Positions 38,030 to 47,632 of a stretch of 64,000 nucleotides of DNA are shown in pieces. Both the position numbers and the translations under genes were made by a program. The stretch is taken from contig NZ_MJEH01000022.1 of NCBI RefSeq assembly GCF_001742425.1, positions 124,001 to 188,000 of the forward strand, written 5' to 3'. The DNA is from Bacillus solimangrovi. GTDB taxonomy: Bacteria > Bacillota > Bacilli > Bacillales > Bacillaceae_N. Position 1 is the first letter of the stretch. The number at the start of each line of letters is the position of its first letter. A model generated the notes under the pieces. It had not been told where the DNA came from. It worked only from the letters and a program-made list of their open reading frames with translations, and made no database searches.

Positions 38030-38511
38030 ATGATTCTCCTCCCACCCATTCTAATCTGTTATGCCTTATAAAGTACATCTCTTCTGATAATTCAATATCC
38101 ATTAAATAATTAGTTTTTAATGGACGACGCAATCTAATACGTTTCACCCTTAAGTGATAGAAAATTCATTTAAGTCTTAATAGTTAAATTTACCGCTTGG
38201 TCGTATTTTTGTAAATGACAAGATACAATAATCTGGATATTTAATGTGACTGTAATTGCAATAGAATTATTAATTCTAAAAATTTTAATGATTATAGGAT
38301 TTATCTATTGCTTCCAGAAGTTAGATCTATCACAATTAAAGGTATTACTGTAACCATAACTTTTTTTACATTTAGGGAAAAACTAAATAGGATACATTTT
38401 TTAATGAAAAAACCCCTATTCTAATAGTTCGATCTCGTTTGTCCATGAGATTTAAATTCTTGTTCTAATCAATGATGAAGGAAAAATTTATTATATGAAG
38501 GTGATGAAAAT
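38030..38511. other. Gap without recognisable gene
   Basis: About 480 AT-rich bases between divergent genes, so it must carry both promoters. No RNA gene or small reading frame with a binding site was recognised. Confidence 0.4.
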
Positions 38512-38964
38512 ATGTATAGAAATAAATTTAAAATACGAAAAGCCATTTCTGACGATGCAAAGGAACTTAAAAACTGTATGGATGCGGCTTACTCAGTGTA
38601 CTCGAATAGATTCAAGGAGAAACTTCCACCTATGAATGTTGATTATAAAGAGGAGATAGCTTCATATCCTGTATGGGTAGCTGAATCTAACAAAAAGATC
38701 ATTGGTGGACTGGTTTTAATATTTGAAGATAAATATACTACAGTAGCAAATGTAGCGGTTCATCCTGTTTATCAAGGTAAAGGTTTAGGACGTAGCCTTT
38801 TGGAATTGGCTGAAGCAGAAGCTAAACTTAGGGGGGATATTGAATTAAGATTGGCAACTCATGTATTATTGACCGAGAATATATCTTATTATCTTCACTT
38901 AGGGTGGATTGAGTTTGATCGCGATAATACTCGTGTTTATATGAAAAGAAATATCAAAAGTTAA
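38512..38964 (+). CDS. GNAT-family N-acetyltransferase
   Basis: A 150-aa GNAT acetyltransferase. The acetyl-CoA pyrophosphate loop is in VANVAVHPVYQGKGLGRSLLELAEAEAKLRG (motif Q/RxxGxG/A), with a C-terminal YYLHLGWIEFDR segment. Acceptor substrate unknown. GAAGGTGATG precedes ATG 38512. Monocistronic. Confidence 0.9.
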   Translation: MYRNKFKIRKAISDDAKELKNCMDAAYSVYSNRFKEKLPPMNVDYKEEIASYPVWVAESNKKIIGGLVLIFEDKYTTVANVAVHPVYQGKGLGRSLLELAEAEAKLRGDIELRLATHVLLTENISYYLHLGWIEFDRDNTRVYMKRNIKS

Positions 38965-39474
38965 ATACTTTTTCCATTTAACTTTCTTATCTTAACAGAT
39001 TAGTACACCGTTCGTTCATTTCGTATTGTTAACACTCGGGGGAACTGCAATTTTGTCAATTTAATATAGAAGAAACAACTTCATCTCTGTTAGACTGGAA
39101 GATGAAATAATCTCAAGTAGCCCTAAAAATACAACAAACTTTATTGGTTTTTGGGTTACTGAGTGTTTTATCTTTAACTATTCACTCAATGTCACAGTAT
39201 CTTCGTACTGTGTAGTTAATGACCTTTTTTAGTTTTTCTTCTTGAACATGAGCACTCTTTCGTAAAATATGGTATTACCTAGTATTTTTTTGCATAATTA
39301 AAAATCTCTAGTACCTAAACAATCATTTTTCTCTATTATAAATAAAATAATTGATTACATTTTTATATCATTTCTACATAAATATATTCTCATCATTTAT
39401 CATTTCGTAAATGTTTTGGTACTTATATATTGTTGATAATATTTTCAATTCAGTTTAATTAGATTGGGAAGCTA
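38965..39474. other. Gap with a UUCG-type hairpin
   Basis: AT-rich DNA between convergent genes. A perfect 7-bp stem CACAGTA/TACTGTG with loop TCTTCG lies at 39193-39212 and is followed, about 17 bases on, by a T run; a rather poor terminator candidate for the acetyltransferase gene. Nothing else was recognised. Confidence 0.45.
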
Positions 39475-40080
39475 TTATAAATTTTGGATGTATCCAAATT
39501 TAATCCCCTTTGCAACAGCTTCTAATGAGGAACTTACTTGAAATTTACTAAAAATGTTTTGGATATGATTTGAAACTGTTCTCTTACTAATGTATAGTTT
39601 TTCCGCAATGGTCTCCCGCTTATAGCCCTCGCTAAGCAGCCGTAAAATTCTAATTTCACTCTCTGTTAATTCACAAATATATTCCTCTTCTTTAGTTGGG
39701 AAATGCTCGTATCCGCTATTAACTTTGATGAGAATCCGCAACAATTGATCAGGCAATATATTTTTATTAACAAAACCTTTAACACCGGCTTTTTTAGCTT
39801 CATGTCGATAAACTGGTAAGTCGTAGCCAGTTAATATAATAATCTTTATCTTTGGATAATCATTAAGAATTAATCTTGATAAAATAATACCATCTTCATC
39901 ACTTATATTACTTAAATTAATATCAATTAAAAGTATATCTGGTTTGTCACCTTCTAAGATTTGTTTTATATTATCAACATTTTGTATGAGTTTTAATGAT
40001 TTAATTTCTTCATAATCCTCAAAAACAATCTCCAAACTTTTAGCAAACAAAGTATGGTCATCGATTAATAAAATGTTCAT
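39475..40080 (-). CDS. lanR: LanR: NarL/LuxR-type response regulator of the lanthipeptide locus
   Basis: A 201-aa response regulator: receiver domain with phosphoacceptor Asp53 (ILLIDINLS) and Lys in GFVNKN, and a C-terminal LuxR-type HTH (LTESEIRILRLLSEGYKRETIAEKLYISKRTVSNHIQNIFSKF, residues ~138-180). It overlaps the kinase gene by 23 bases and closes the lanthipeptide operon. It probably activates the precursor or biosynthetic promoters when the kinase senses the product or an envelope cue. It is distinct from the OmpR-type NisR/SpaR regulators of class I loci. Confidence 0.88.
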   Translation of the reverse strand: MNILLIDDHTLFAKSLEIVFEDYEEIKSLKLIQNVDNIKQILEGDKPDILLIDINLSNISDEDGIILSRLILNDYPKIKIIILTGYDLPVYRHEAKKAGVKGFVNKNILPDQLLRILIKVNSGYEHFPTKEEEYICELTESEIRILRLLSEGYKRETIAEKLYISKRTVSNHIQNIFSKFQVSSSLEAVAKGIKFGYIQNL

Positions 40081-41623
40081 AAGAGTAATCCCCTTTCATT
40101 ATTAACTGTATCCTTACTTTTAACCCCGTAGGTTTATTAGATTTAATATCAATCTTTCCTCCAAGCATATTTACCTGTTCTATTATAGAAAATAATCCTT
40201 TATGCCCTTTTTTTAAGTTGATAAGATCAACCTCTCCTTCCCCATTGTCTTCAACTATAAGCTCCACTTCTTCCATCTCTTGATATAGGTAAATCCGTAT
40301 ATGATCCCCTTGAGAGTGTTTAAAGCTATTGGTTGTTAGTTCTTTGATAAAACGATAAACAATTAAATTATATGGCTCTAGTAAAAATATGTCTTTTTTA
40401 CAAATAAAGGAGGTACAAATATGTTTTGCACCAAAATTTTGTTTTGTATTTTCAATGAGATTGCTATAATTTTCTTTTAAAGTTAAAGTTCTTAAAATAG
40501 TTGGATGGTATTCTTCTGTTTGTCTTCTAATTGATTTACTTAATTCATTGAGCGTATCAACTATCATTTCTCTAATTTCTACTTTATCTGCTTTATTCAC
40601 AATATTTTTCACAGCTAATATATCTTGTAAAATTTCATCATGTAGATAAATTGAAAAATCTTTTCTAAGCTGTTCTTCGTTTATAATCTGATTGATAGTA
40701 TTTATGTATGAGTATTGTTGTTTTTCAGTTCCATTTAATATAGAATTCTTAACTTGATTATAAACTAAACTGAAATATAAGGTATTAAACCATAAAATTG
40801 AATGTGCAATGATAAAGTAAATAACTGTATTTACATTTAGTAAATTACCTATAATCAGTAAAAAAATAATAATAATGAAACTTAGGATAATCTTGTTTTT
40901 TGAATTTAATTGTTCCTCTATCTTTATTTCTTTTTTTGTCTGTTTAACTATCAAATAGATGCTATATAAAGGGAAAATCGAAATAAAGTAGAAAGTTAAA
41001 TTTGTGAAAATATTATTCCCCTTATTAACATAAATTACATATGTCATAAATGGAACAATAGTTATTAGAAATGAACGAACTAAATTTTGATATCCATTCT
41101 TTAAGAAAAAAAGAACTCTTTTATTATTTTTTACTATTGCTAATGTAAGTAGACTAATATTGATCATCCATTGCAATAAATAAATATACGAGTAAACATC
41201 TAAATTAATAATAGATATTAGCGTCATTATGGCAAATAATTTTAGTAAAAACTCAATCTCTCTTTTATTTTTATAGACCGAATTTTGAAAGATAAATATT
41301 AATAAAAATTGGAACAATTTATATAATACTAGGACATTAATAATTAGTTCAAAAACATAAAAAATAGGATCATCATTTATTATCAATATTTGCCAAGAGA
41401 AAAGTAACAGGAGATCTGAAAACTGAGAAAGTATGTCATTATTGTTTAAATTGACTACTTTTATATAGGATAAAATATAAATTGTTATTGTCGAGATTAA
41501 AAGTAGCATTATATTTGAAGAAATATTATCTCTATCTAGGACAAACTCATAACATAGATACAATAGCAATAACGTTTGGTTCAGTAACAGGAAAATTTGA
41601 TTTCTTTTATATCTAACATCCAT
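40058..41623 (-). CDS. lanK: LanK: multi-membrane-segment sensor kinase
   Basis: A 521-aa kinase. The N-terminal ~300 residues carry eight to ten closely spaced hydrophobic segments with almost no extracellular domain; a HisKA_3-type dimerisation region follows with phosphoacceptor His328 in YLHDEILQDI, then an ATPase domain (ELTTNSFKHSQGD, VEDNGEGEVDL, GHKGL). NarL-family kinases of this build often sense membrane-active peptides inside the bilayer. It lies between the precursor genes and lanR on the same strand. Confidence 0.87.
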   Translation of the reverse strand: MDVRYKRNQIFLLLNQTLLLLYLCYEFVLDRDNISSNIMLLLISTITIYILSYIKVVNLNNNDILSQFSDLLLLFSWQILIINDDPIFYVFELIINVLVLYKLFQFLLIFIFQNSVYKNKREIEFLLKLFAIMTLISIINLDVYSYIYLLQWMINISLLTLAIVKNNKRVLFFLKNGYQNLVRSFLITIVPFMTYVIYVNKGNNIFTNLTFYFISIFPLYSIYLIVKQTKKEIKIEEQLNSKNKIILSFIIIIFLLIIGNLLNVNTVIYFIIAHSILWFNTLYFSLVYNQVKNSILNGTEKQQYSYINTINQIINEEQLRKDFSIYLHDEILQDILAVKNIVNKADKVEIREMIVDTLNELSKSIRRQTEEYHPTILRTLTLKENYSNLIENTKQNFGAKHICTSFICKKDIFLLEPYNLIVYRFIKELTTNSFKHSQGDHIRIYLYQEMEEVELIVEDNGEGEVDLINLKKGHKGLFSIIEQVNMLGGKIDIKSNKPTGLKVRIQLIMKGDYSYEHFINR

Positions 41624-41791
41624 TAATATAGCCTCTTAGTTTTTTTTAGAAATATATAACAATTATACGTTATTTTTATATCTTTTTGAACTCATACAAT
41701 TATTACTAAATATAACTAAGTTTTCATGTATGAATTCTTCCAAAAAATGTAGGACCGATATTTATATCGGCCCTACATTTTCACATTATTA

Positions 41792-41938
41792 TTAGCAACA
41801 AACGATGATTGAATTTGGACAATCATCTGTAATAGTTGAAATCCAACCATCTCCAGGTTTAGCTCCAGCCCCAGTAGCTAAATCTAATTCTTGATCTGTT
41901 ACATCTTCAATAACAGCATTAAATTTTAAGTTTTCCAT
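41792..41938 (-). CDS. lanA1: LanA1: lanthipeptide precursor (long variant)
   Basis: A 48-codon precursor peptide, too short for the usual length cutoffs. Leader MENLKFNAVIEDVTDQELDL-ATGA ends in the GA processing site used by C39 peptidases; the EDVTDQELD segment is the acidic helix recognised by LanM. The core contains GDGWISTITDDCPNSIIVCC, identical to the other two copies, but with four extra residues (GAKP) between GA and GDGW. It has AGAGGGGAAACGAAG upstream of ATG 41938. Three Cys and four Ser/Thr allow three thioether rings. Confidence 0.92.
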   Translation of the reverse strand: MENLKFNAVIEDVTDQELDLATGAGAKPGDGWISTITDDCPNSIIVCC

Positions 41939-42001
41939 TCTTCGTTTCCCCTCTCTTTAAATATTAAATACTATATAAGAACCTTAAAATACTTCAATTA
42001 T

Positions 42002-42136
42002 TTAGCAGCAAACGATTATTGAATTTGGGCAATCATCTGTGATAGTTGAAATCCAACCATCTCCAGCTCCAGTAGCTAAATCTAGTTCTTGATCTGTTAC
42101 ATCTTCAATAACAGTATTATGTTTTAAGTTTTCCAT
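42002..42136 (-). CDS. lanA2: LanA2: lanthipeptide precursor
   Basis: A 44-aa precursor: leader MENLKHNTVIEDVTDQELDL then ATGA, core GDGWISTITDDCPNSIIVCC. By analogy with lacticin 481 and bovicin HJ50 (Thr in TxTxxC joined to the first Cys), likely rings are Thr7-Cys12, Thr9-Cys19 and Ser15-Cys20 in core numbering; that pattern is inference. AGAGGGGAAACG precedes ATG 42136. It differs from LanA3 by one leader residue (Thr8 versus Ala8). Confidence 0.92.
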   Translation of the reverse strand: MENLKHNTVIEDVTDQELDLATGAGDGWISTITDDCPNSIIVCC

Positions 42137-42247
42137 TTTTCGTTTCCCCTCTCATTAAGTATTATGTAGTTATTATTCTAAGTATTAAGTACTGTATAAG
42201 CACCTTAAAATACTATAGTGAAATTTCGCTATAAATACATCTAATAA

Positions 42248-42382
42248 TTAGCAACAAACGATTATTGAATTTGGGCAATCATCTGTGATAGTTGAGATCC
42301 AACCGTCTCCAGCTCCAGTAGCTAAATCTAGTTCTTGATCTGTTACATCTTCGATAACAGCATTATGTTTTAAGTTTTCCAT
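42248..42382 (-). CDS. lanA3: LanA3: lanthipeptide precursor
   Basis: A 44-aa precursor with core identical to LanA2 and leader MENLKHNAVIEDVTDQELDL-ATGA. First of three precursor genes in the transcript and the one with the strongest binding site (GGAAAGGGGGTTAATTGG). A TATAAT-like box lies about 35 bases upstream of the start without an obvious -35, which would fit activator-dependent transcription. The core resembles bovicin HJ50 and, in my recollection, cerecidins of Bacillus cereus, which also come from tandem identical genes. Confidence 0.92.
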   Translation of the reverse strand: MENLKHNAVIEDVTDQELDLATGAGDGWISTITDDCPNSIIVCC

Positions 42383-42580
42383 TCCAATTAACCCCCTTTC
42401 CAAGTATTATAAAAGTAATTAATAACTACACTCATATAATAATAGTACCTGTACTTTATATCATGAGTAAAAAGCGCAATATTACATATAATTACAAAAT
42501 ATGAATTAATTTCTGTTTAATATTGAGCTACTTTTCGAAGATTCAGTCAAAAAAAGAGCCATATGTTCCCCTATTTTCAC

Positions 42581-42627
42581 AACTTACTTGCTGGTTGAAA
42601 GTGATATTTTCAATCAGCAGATAAGTT
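42581..42627. terminator. Hairpin between lanE and lanA3
   Basis: AACTTACTTGCTGGTTGAAA pairs with TTTCAATCAGCAGATAAGTT (17 of 20). On the minus strand a T run occurs only ~25 bases later. It could be a partial terminator or processing site that lets the precursor genes be expressed separately from the biosynthetic genes. Confidence 0.55.
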
Positions 42628-42679
42628 AAAAAGGAAGACCAATAGCTCAATTTCTTTCAACAAAACAGCACATAAAATT

Positions 42680-44641
42680 TTATTGTTTATTAAAGATTAC
42701 TTTATAACAAGAGAATTTTGTAATTTGATAATAGATAATATAAATAATGGTAAACAATCCGATCCCTATCAATTCAGGGAACCAGAAAGCACTACTATCT
42801 CCAATTAAGTTCGGCATGAGAGCCTTAAAACTTTCCAATGCAAATATACTATGAATACTTCCAATGACATAAGGAACAACGAGAGTAATTAGAATCTGCT
42901 TACTAACAATTGATTTTAATTTCCTTTTCTCGAACCCTAGCCTATTTAATATACTGAATTCATTAATTTTTGAATAGGCGTTAGATAGATTGGTAAAATA
43001 TAGTATACTACCAGTAGCAATTAAGAAAATAGCACTTGCAAATATAGAAATCAGCAAAGCGGCACTATTTTCTTGAATATAGGTTGTCTCTCTTCCAACT
43101 GCACTTTGAAATCTAGGTTCATCTGAAAAAAGTGAAGATAGTTGTTCATGAAGTTCTTTATTATCTCGTAAATTCTCTCCATAAATACTAATAACAGTTT
43201 GTGTTGGTAGTTCGTACCCTAATGCTTCTTCGTATAATTGGTCCGAAACAATAAGAGTACCTACACTGTTAGCAAAGGATAAAGTGTTATTTAAAGTTGT
43301 TTCTTGAACAGTTACGTTAACTTTCTCACTCGAAGATAGATTTAATTGATAACTCATACCTGTTTCGTCATCCTGATTTTTGTTATACTCAACAAAAATC
43401 ACATTATTATTTGATAAGCTTAATTCGGGTACGTTATCTCCCCTAAGTTTTATTGCTTCTTTATAGTTTGATTCTGAGATCAAATCAAAACTCGGTTTTT
43501 CTTTTACTGAATATTCATATGGTAACTTTTCGGAAGATGAAGTGACTTGAATCATCTGAGTTGTGTGAGTTAGATTATTTGACTTACCTAGCTCCCTTTC
43601 AACCGTATCAATCGCTCTATTAACTAATTCAGTATCTTCTGCAGGAAACTCAAATGCAGCTGGGTTTGTTCGATCAATAGCTTTCACAGGGTAATAAAAT
43701 GTTATAACACCCGCTGCTAATAAACAAAGTGCTGTTGCTGATATTAATGTAGTTAAGATTAATACTCTTGCATTTGTGTATACTCTTTGAACAAATTGTG
43801 GTATTACAATAATCGACGTATCTCTATAGAATAATTTTTTATTTAATTTTATTTTTTGTAATGTATAAGGTATAAAAAATTGTATAGAACAGATAGTTCC
43901 AATAACCACTAAAATAAATGTAAGCATAGATATTGGAGAAAATCCTATAGTTAACCATAATGAATCCGTTCCTCTTTTAATATCTATTGCTAATACATAA
44001 CCTGCTAATAAAGATGCAATTCCTAAAATAGCCTTCCAGAGGTTTAGTTTTATCTGTTTTTCATGCTTCTCTTCAGTTCTAATTAATGAGAGAAGGCTCG
44101 TTTTTTTAATGAATATATAATTTGAAATAAGTAAGACCAACATAGCTATACAAACAAACAAAGTAGTAATAACAATGGCTTCGTTATTAAATAATGATAT
44201 TTGTGAACTATCAATAGATAATTCAAGTATGTTGATAACAAAGGTCATTAGACCCTTAAATAAGACCGAGCCTAATAAAATACCAATTACAAGAGAGATG
44301 GCACAAATCAGTATATTTTCTAAGAATAGAATTTGTGTAATTTTCCTTTTTTTGAATCCTAGAAGAGTGTAAATACCTAATTCTTTCATACGTCTTTTCA
44401 TAAAAAATTTATTTGAATAGGACATATAAAACAATACAAATATCATTAATAAAGGAAGTACGATATTAATCATTGATTTTAATTTAGTATTTCCCATTAA
44501 CTTTTCTAAAATTTGCTCATTCCCAGCAAAAGAAATAGAAAAGTAGAAAAGCATTAAAACAACCGAAACTGAAATCAAATATAACATGTAAAAAGAGATA
44601 TTCTTTTTTAAATTTTTTTGTACTGCAGTGAACACACTCAA
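42680..44641 (-). CDS. lanE: LanE-like ABC permease, BceB/FtsX type
   Basis: A 653-aa permease of the antimicrobial-peptide resistance type: about ten membrane segments, FtsX-like regions (FMKRRMKELGIYTLLGFKKRKITQILFLENILI at residues ~80-115 and again NEFSILNRLGFEKRKLKSIVSKQILI near the C-terminus), and a large extracellular domain of about 220 residues between segments 7 and 8, as in BceB. A TTG start at 44641 follows a run of seven G. Partner of the ATPase upstream; probably exports or detaches the cell's own lanthipeptide from its lipid target. Confidence 0.87.
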   Translation of the reverse strand: MSVFTAVQKNLKKNISFYMLYLISVSVVLMLFYFSISFAGNEQILEKLMGNTKLKSMINIVLPLLMIFVLFYMSYSNKFFMKRRMKELGIYTLLGFKKRKITQILFLENILICAISLVIGILLGSVLFKGLMTFVINILELSIDSSQISLFNNEAIVITTLFVCIAMLVLLISNYIFIKKTSLLSLIRTEEKHEKQIKLNLWKAILGIASLLAGYVLAIDIKRGTDSLWLTIGFSPISMLTFILVVIGTICSIQFFIPYTLQKIKLNKKLFYRDTSIIVIPQFVQRVYTNARVLILTTLISATALCLLAAGVITFYYPVKAIDRTNPAAFEFPAEDTELVNRAIDTVERELGKSNNLTHTTQMIQVTSSSEKLPYEYSVKEKPSFDLISESNYKEAIKLRGDNVPELSLSNNNVIFVEYNKNQDDETGMSYQLNLSSSEKVNVTVQETTLNNTLSFANSVGTLIVSDQLYEEALGYELPTQTVISIYGENLRDNKELHEQLSSLFSDEPRFQSAVGRETTYIQENSAALLISIFASAIFLIATGSILYFTNLSNAYSKINEFSILNRLGFEKRKLKSIVSKQILITLVVPYVIGSIHSIFALESFKALMPNLIGDSSAFWFPELIGIGLFTIIYIIYYQITKFSCYKVIFNKQ

Positions 44642-44665
44642 ATGTACCCCCCCTTTTTTTATATA

Positions 44666-45409
44666 CTATCTATATTCTAGATTTGCAATTTCCTCTAATA
44701 TTTCTTCGAAAAATTCTTTCCTTCGTTTCTTACCTTTTCGTAATTCATTTACTGTATGTCCGTCTTTTAAAATAATGATTCGATTTGCAAAACTAGCAGA
44801 GTAGGCATCATGAGTAACCATTAGGATAGTCGTATTTAAATCTTCATTTACTTCCTTTAATTTCATTAACAACTCTCTTGCAGAATTGGAATCAAGGGCG
44901 CCAGTAGGCTCATCTGCAAAAAGAATAGAAGGTTCTTTTATAATCGCCCTTGCTGCAGCTACTCTTTGTTTTTGTCCTCCAGATAATTCATTAGGATATT
45001 TTGAAAGTTGTTTCTCAATACCAAATCTTGCTGCTAAAGTATAAATTAACCCTTCAATTTCCTTTGGAGTTTTTTTGAGCAAAGTTAATGAGATAGCTAT
45101 GTTTTCCTGTATAGTTAAACTATCTAATAAGAAATATTCTTGAAAAATAAACCCTAAATTATCTCTTCTAAAATTACTTTTTTTGTTATCATTTAACTTT
45201 ACAATGTTTTGCCCATTGATATAGATTTCGCCATTAGAAACTGTATCTATCGTAGATAAAAGATTTAAAAGTGAAGTTTTCCCTGACCCAGAAGATCCCA
45301 TAATTCCAACAAATTCACCGCTCTGAATTTCTATTGAGACATTGTCTAAAGCATTAAAACTACCATATTTTTTTGTTACATTTCTAGCTGACAATATATT
45401 TTCTGTCAT
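44666..45409 (-). CDS. lanF: LanF-like ABC ATPase, BceA type
   Basis: A 247-aa ATPase with Walker A GSSGSGKTSLLN, signature LSGGQKQRVAAARA, Walker B ILFADEPTGALD and switch His in MVTHDAYSA, as in the BceA/MacB/LolD group that works with FtsX-like permeases. AAAGGAGAGAGCG precedes ATG 45409. It lies 24 bases before the permease. In many class II loci the immunity ABC has three parts (LanFEG); here it is a two-gene Bce-type module. Confidence 0.9.
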   Translation of the reverse strand: MTENILSARNVTKKYGSFNALDNVSIEIQSGEFVGIMGSSGSGKTSLLNLLSTIDTVSNGEIYINGQNIVKLNDNKKSNFRRDNLGFIFQEYFLLDSLTIQENIAISLTLLKKTPKEIEGLIYTLAARFGIEKQLSKYPNELSGGQKQRVAAARAIIKEPSILFADEPTGALDSNSARELLMKLKEVNEDLNTTILMVTHDAYSASFANRIIILKDGHTVNELRKGKKRRKEFFEEILEEIANLEYR

Positions 45410-45444
45410 AATTCGCTCTCTCCTTTACATGATTATGAAGAAAC

Positions 45445-45480
45445 CTTGATTAAAGGGGAATTCATTTCCCTTTAATCAAG
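45445..45480 (-). terminator. Hairpin after lanT
   Basis: CTTGATTAAAGGG faces CCCTTTAATCAAG, a perfect 13-bp stem overlapping the lanT stop codon. The T tract on the minus strand is broken, so it may attenuate rather than stop readthrough into lanF. Confidence 0.65.
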
Positions 45481-47632
45481 ATGTATGGTTACTTGTTTTC
45501 CTACTAAATTCACTGTGATTATAATATAGTTCTCTATAGTAAGAACTAGAATGAATTAATTCTTGATGACTCCCAATACTTTCTATCATTCCATCTCTGA
45601 GTACAATGATCTTATCAGCATTAATAATTGTATTTAACCTATGTGCTATGACAATTCGAGTGCATTTTAGCTGTTCAAGATTTTTTTGAATTTTTTCTTC
45701 CGTAATCGAATCTAACGAACTCGTCGCTTCATCTAATAGAAGAATAGCTGGTTTTGTTAATAAAGCTCTAACTAATGCTATCCGTTGTCGCTGTCCTCCA
45801 GAAATATTAGCTCCTTGTTCCGATAAAATCGTTTCAAATCCCATCGGCATATGCATGATTTCATCATATATTTCCGCATTTTTAGAAGCGGTAATAATTT
45901 GTTCATCAGAAATGTTAGATAAACCAAATACAATGTTCTCTTTAATGGATTGATTCAGCATTGAAACATCTTGTCTAACAACACCAATTTTCTTTCTGAA
46001 ATCGGATTTGTTTAGCTTTTTAATATTTATTCCATCAAAATAAATCTCACCTTGAGTTGGTTCTGATAACCCTAACATTAGCAATGCCAAAGTACTTTTT
46101 CCTGAACCACTTCCTCCTACAACAGCTACGAATTCACCAGACATTACATTTAAGTCTACATTTTTTATAACTTCATTACTGTGTAAACCGTACTTATATG
46201 AAACACCTTCAATCTTGATGTTTCCACTCAAACTATCTACCTTAATACCAGAATCAATATTCTTTTCAGCTTTGGAATCCAATACTTCTAAGACTCGATT
46301 AAAGTAAACATTTGTATAAATTATTTCATTAATAGTAAGAATAATAGAGCTCATCGGAGTTAGAAAATTTACACTAACTGTATAAAAAGAGAACATTTCA
46401 CCAACTGTTAGATTCCCATTTCCGACTTCCATCATGGCAATAAATAACAACACAAGTGGTCCAGCAAATTGTATACTTTGGTTCAAACTATTTATACTTG
46501 TAGAATAGTTCCCTTTATTTTTCATTGCTTTAACTTGTCTGTTGAATAAATGGGACCATTTATTATATATTGACGTCTCGACACCTCTAGTTTTGATAAT
46601 TCCCACAGATTTACTAATATCAGCAAAGTAATTACTAGCATTAACTTGAGCCTTTACTTCTTCTTCCTGTAAACCTTTAATTTTTCTAACACTTAGACTT
46701 ATTACAATGATTTGGACTAAACCTATTAATGTAGCGAAAAGAGCTAGTTTCGCAGAAGAATACCACATATAGAACAAAAATATTACGATTAACCCACCAT
46801 CCAACAAGACAGTTATTATTCTATTAGATAATAATTCTCTTATAATAATATTACTGCTATACCTTTGTATAAGATCACCACTAGGTCTTGATTGGAAATA
46901 AATAAACGGCAGACTAAGCAGTTTATTCACAAATGTTTGCATCAATTTTTTATCAAATTTAGCTTGCAATAAGACAACCGTTCTTGATTTTGTAAAATTC
47001 ATGAGCCAGTTTAACAAGATGATAGCAACAAGTGAAATTACTACTAACGAAAGATAATTATTATTTTCATTATTAATTATATTGTCTGTAATATATTCTA
47101 TAGATATAGGTATTGATAGGAAGGTCAGTTGTAACAACAGGGTACTAAATAATATTAATAGTACCCATTTATATTCAGAGAATAGTAAATTCCTATAATG
47201 GCTGAGTTTTGATGGGGCTTTTCTCTTTATTACCTTATCTGACGGATAAATAGACAATCCCAGCCTAATTTTACTTTTTTCAAACTCTTCATATGACATC
47301 ATGTATCTTCCCTTAGAAGGGTCAACTAACTGAATTCCACTCTTTGTCATTTTTTCTAAAACAACAAAATGATTGTTGTTTATATGTAGGATGCATGGTA
47401 TTGGTAATTCGTTTATTGCATTTACTTTAAAGCCCTTTGTATTAAAATTTAAATCTGTTGCTATTTTTTTCAATGTTAGCAAGCTAGTTCCATCTCGACC
47501 TATACTCCAGTCTTTTTTTAGTTCAATTATTGAATATTCGCAATTATAATATGATAAAATCATTGCTAGTGAAGCTATACCACATTCCGATTGTTCTGAT
47601 TGTTCTATAAAGGGAATTTTACGTTTACTCAT
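45476..47632 (-). CDS. lanT: LanT: bifunctional peptidase/ABC exporter
   Basis: A 718-aa half-transporter. Residues 1-~130 are a C39 peptidase with catalytic Cys17 (QSEQSECGIA), His88 and Asp104; then about six membrane segments; then the ATPase with GGSGSGKSTLALL, ISGGQRQRIALVRA and ILLLDEATSSLD. It cuts the precursor after GA and exports the mature peptide. The true start is ATG 47632, which shares one base with the lanM stop (TAATG); the reading frame continues 47 codons upstream inside lanM and should not be used. Confidence 0.95.
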   Translation of the reverse strand: MSKRKIPFIEQSEQSECGIASLAMILSYYNCEYSIIELKKDWSIGRDGTSLLTLKKIATDLNFNTKGFKVNAINELPIPCILHINNNHFVVLEKMTKSGIQLVDPSKGRYMMSYEEFEKSKIRLGLSIYPSDKVIKRKAPSKLSHYRNLLFSEYKWVLLILFSTLLLQLTFLSIPISIEYITDNIINNENNNYLSLVVISLVAIILLNWLMNFTKSRTVVLLQAKFDKKLMQTFVNKLLSLPFIYFQSRPSGDLIQRYSSNIIIRELLSNRIITVLLDGGLIVIFLFYMWYSSAKLALFATLIGLVQIIVISLSVRKIKGLQEEEVKAQVNASNYFADISKSVGIIKTRGVETSIYNKWSHLFNRQVKAMKNKGNYSTSINSLNQSIQFAGPLVLLFIAMMEVGNGNLTVGEMFSFYTVSVNFLTPMSSIILTINEIIYTNVYFNRVLEVLDSKAEKNIDSGIKVDSLSGNIKIEGVSYKYGLHSNEVIKNVDLNVMSGEFVAVVGGSGSGKSTLALLMLGLSEPTQGEIYFDGINIKKLNKSDFRKKIGVVRQDVSMLNQSIKENIVFGLSNISDEQIITASKNAEIYDEIMHMPMGFETILSEQGANISGGQRQRIALVRALLTKPAILLLDEATSSLDSITEEKIQKNLEQLKCTRIVIAHRLNTIINADKIIVLRDGMIESIGSHQELIHSSSYYRELYYNHSEFSRKTSNHTS

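Larger units (their letters stand above)
41792..42382 (-). repeat. Three tandem copies of the precursor gene
   Basis: Three direct repeats of about 200 bases, each made of a binding site, a 135-147-base precursor gene and a short spacer. Copies differ by a few substitutions and the 12-base insertion in the last one, so duplication is recent or gene conversion keeps them alike. Confidence 0.9.

Noticed and set aside
41792-42382. Direct repeats that could suggest a CRISPR-like array
   Set aside because: Each unit holds a full reading frame with its own binding site and codes for a lanthipeptide precursor; spacing and length do not fit CRISPR.
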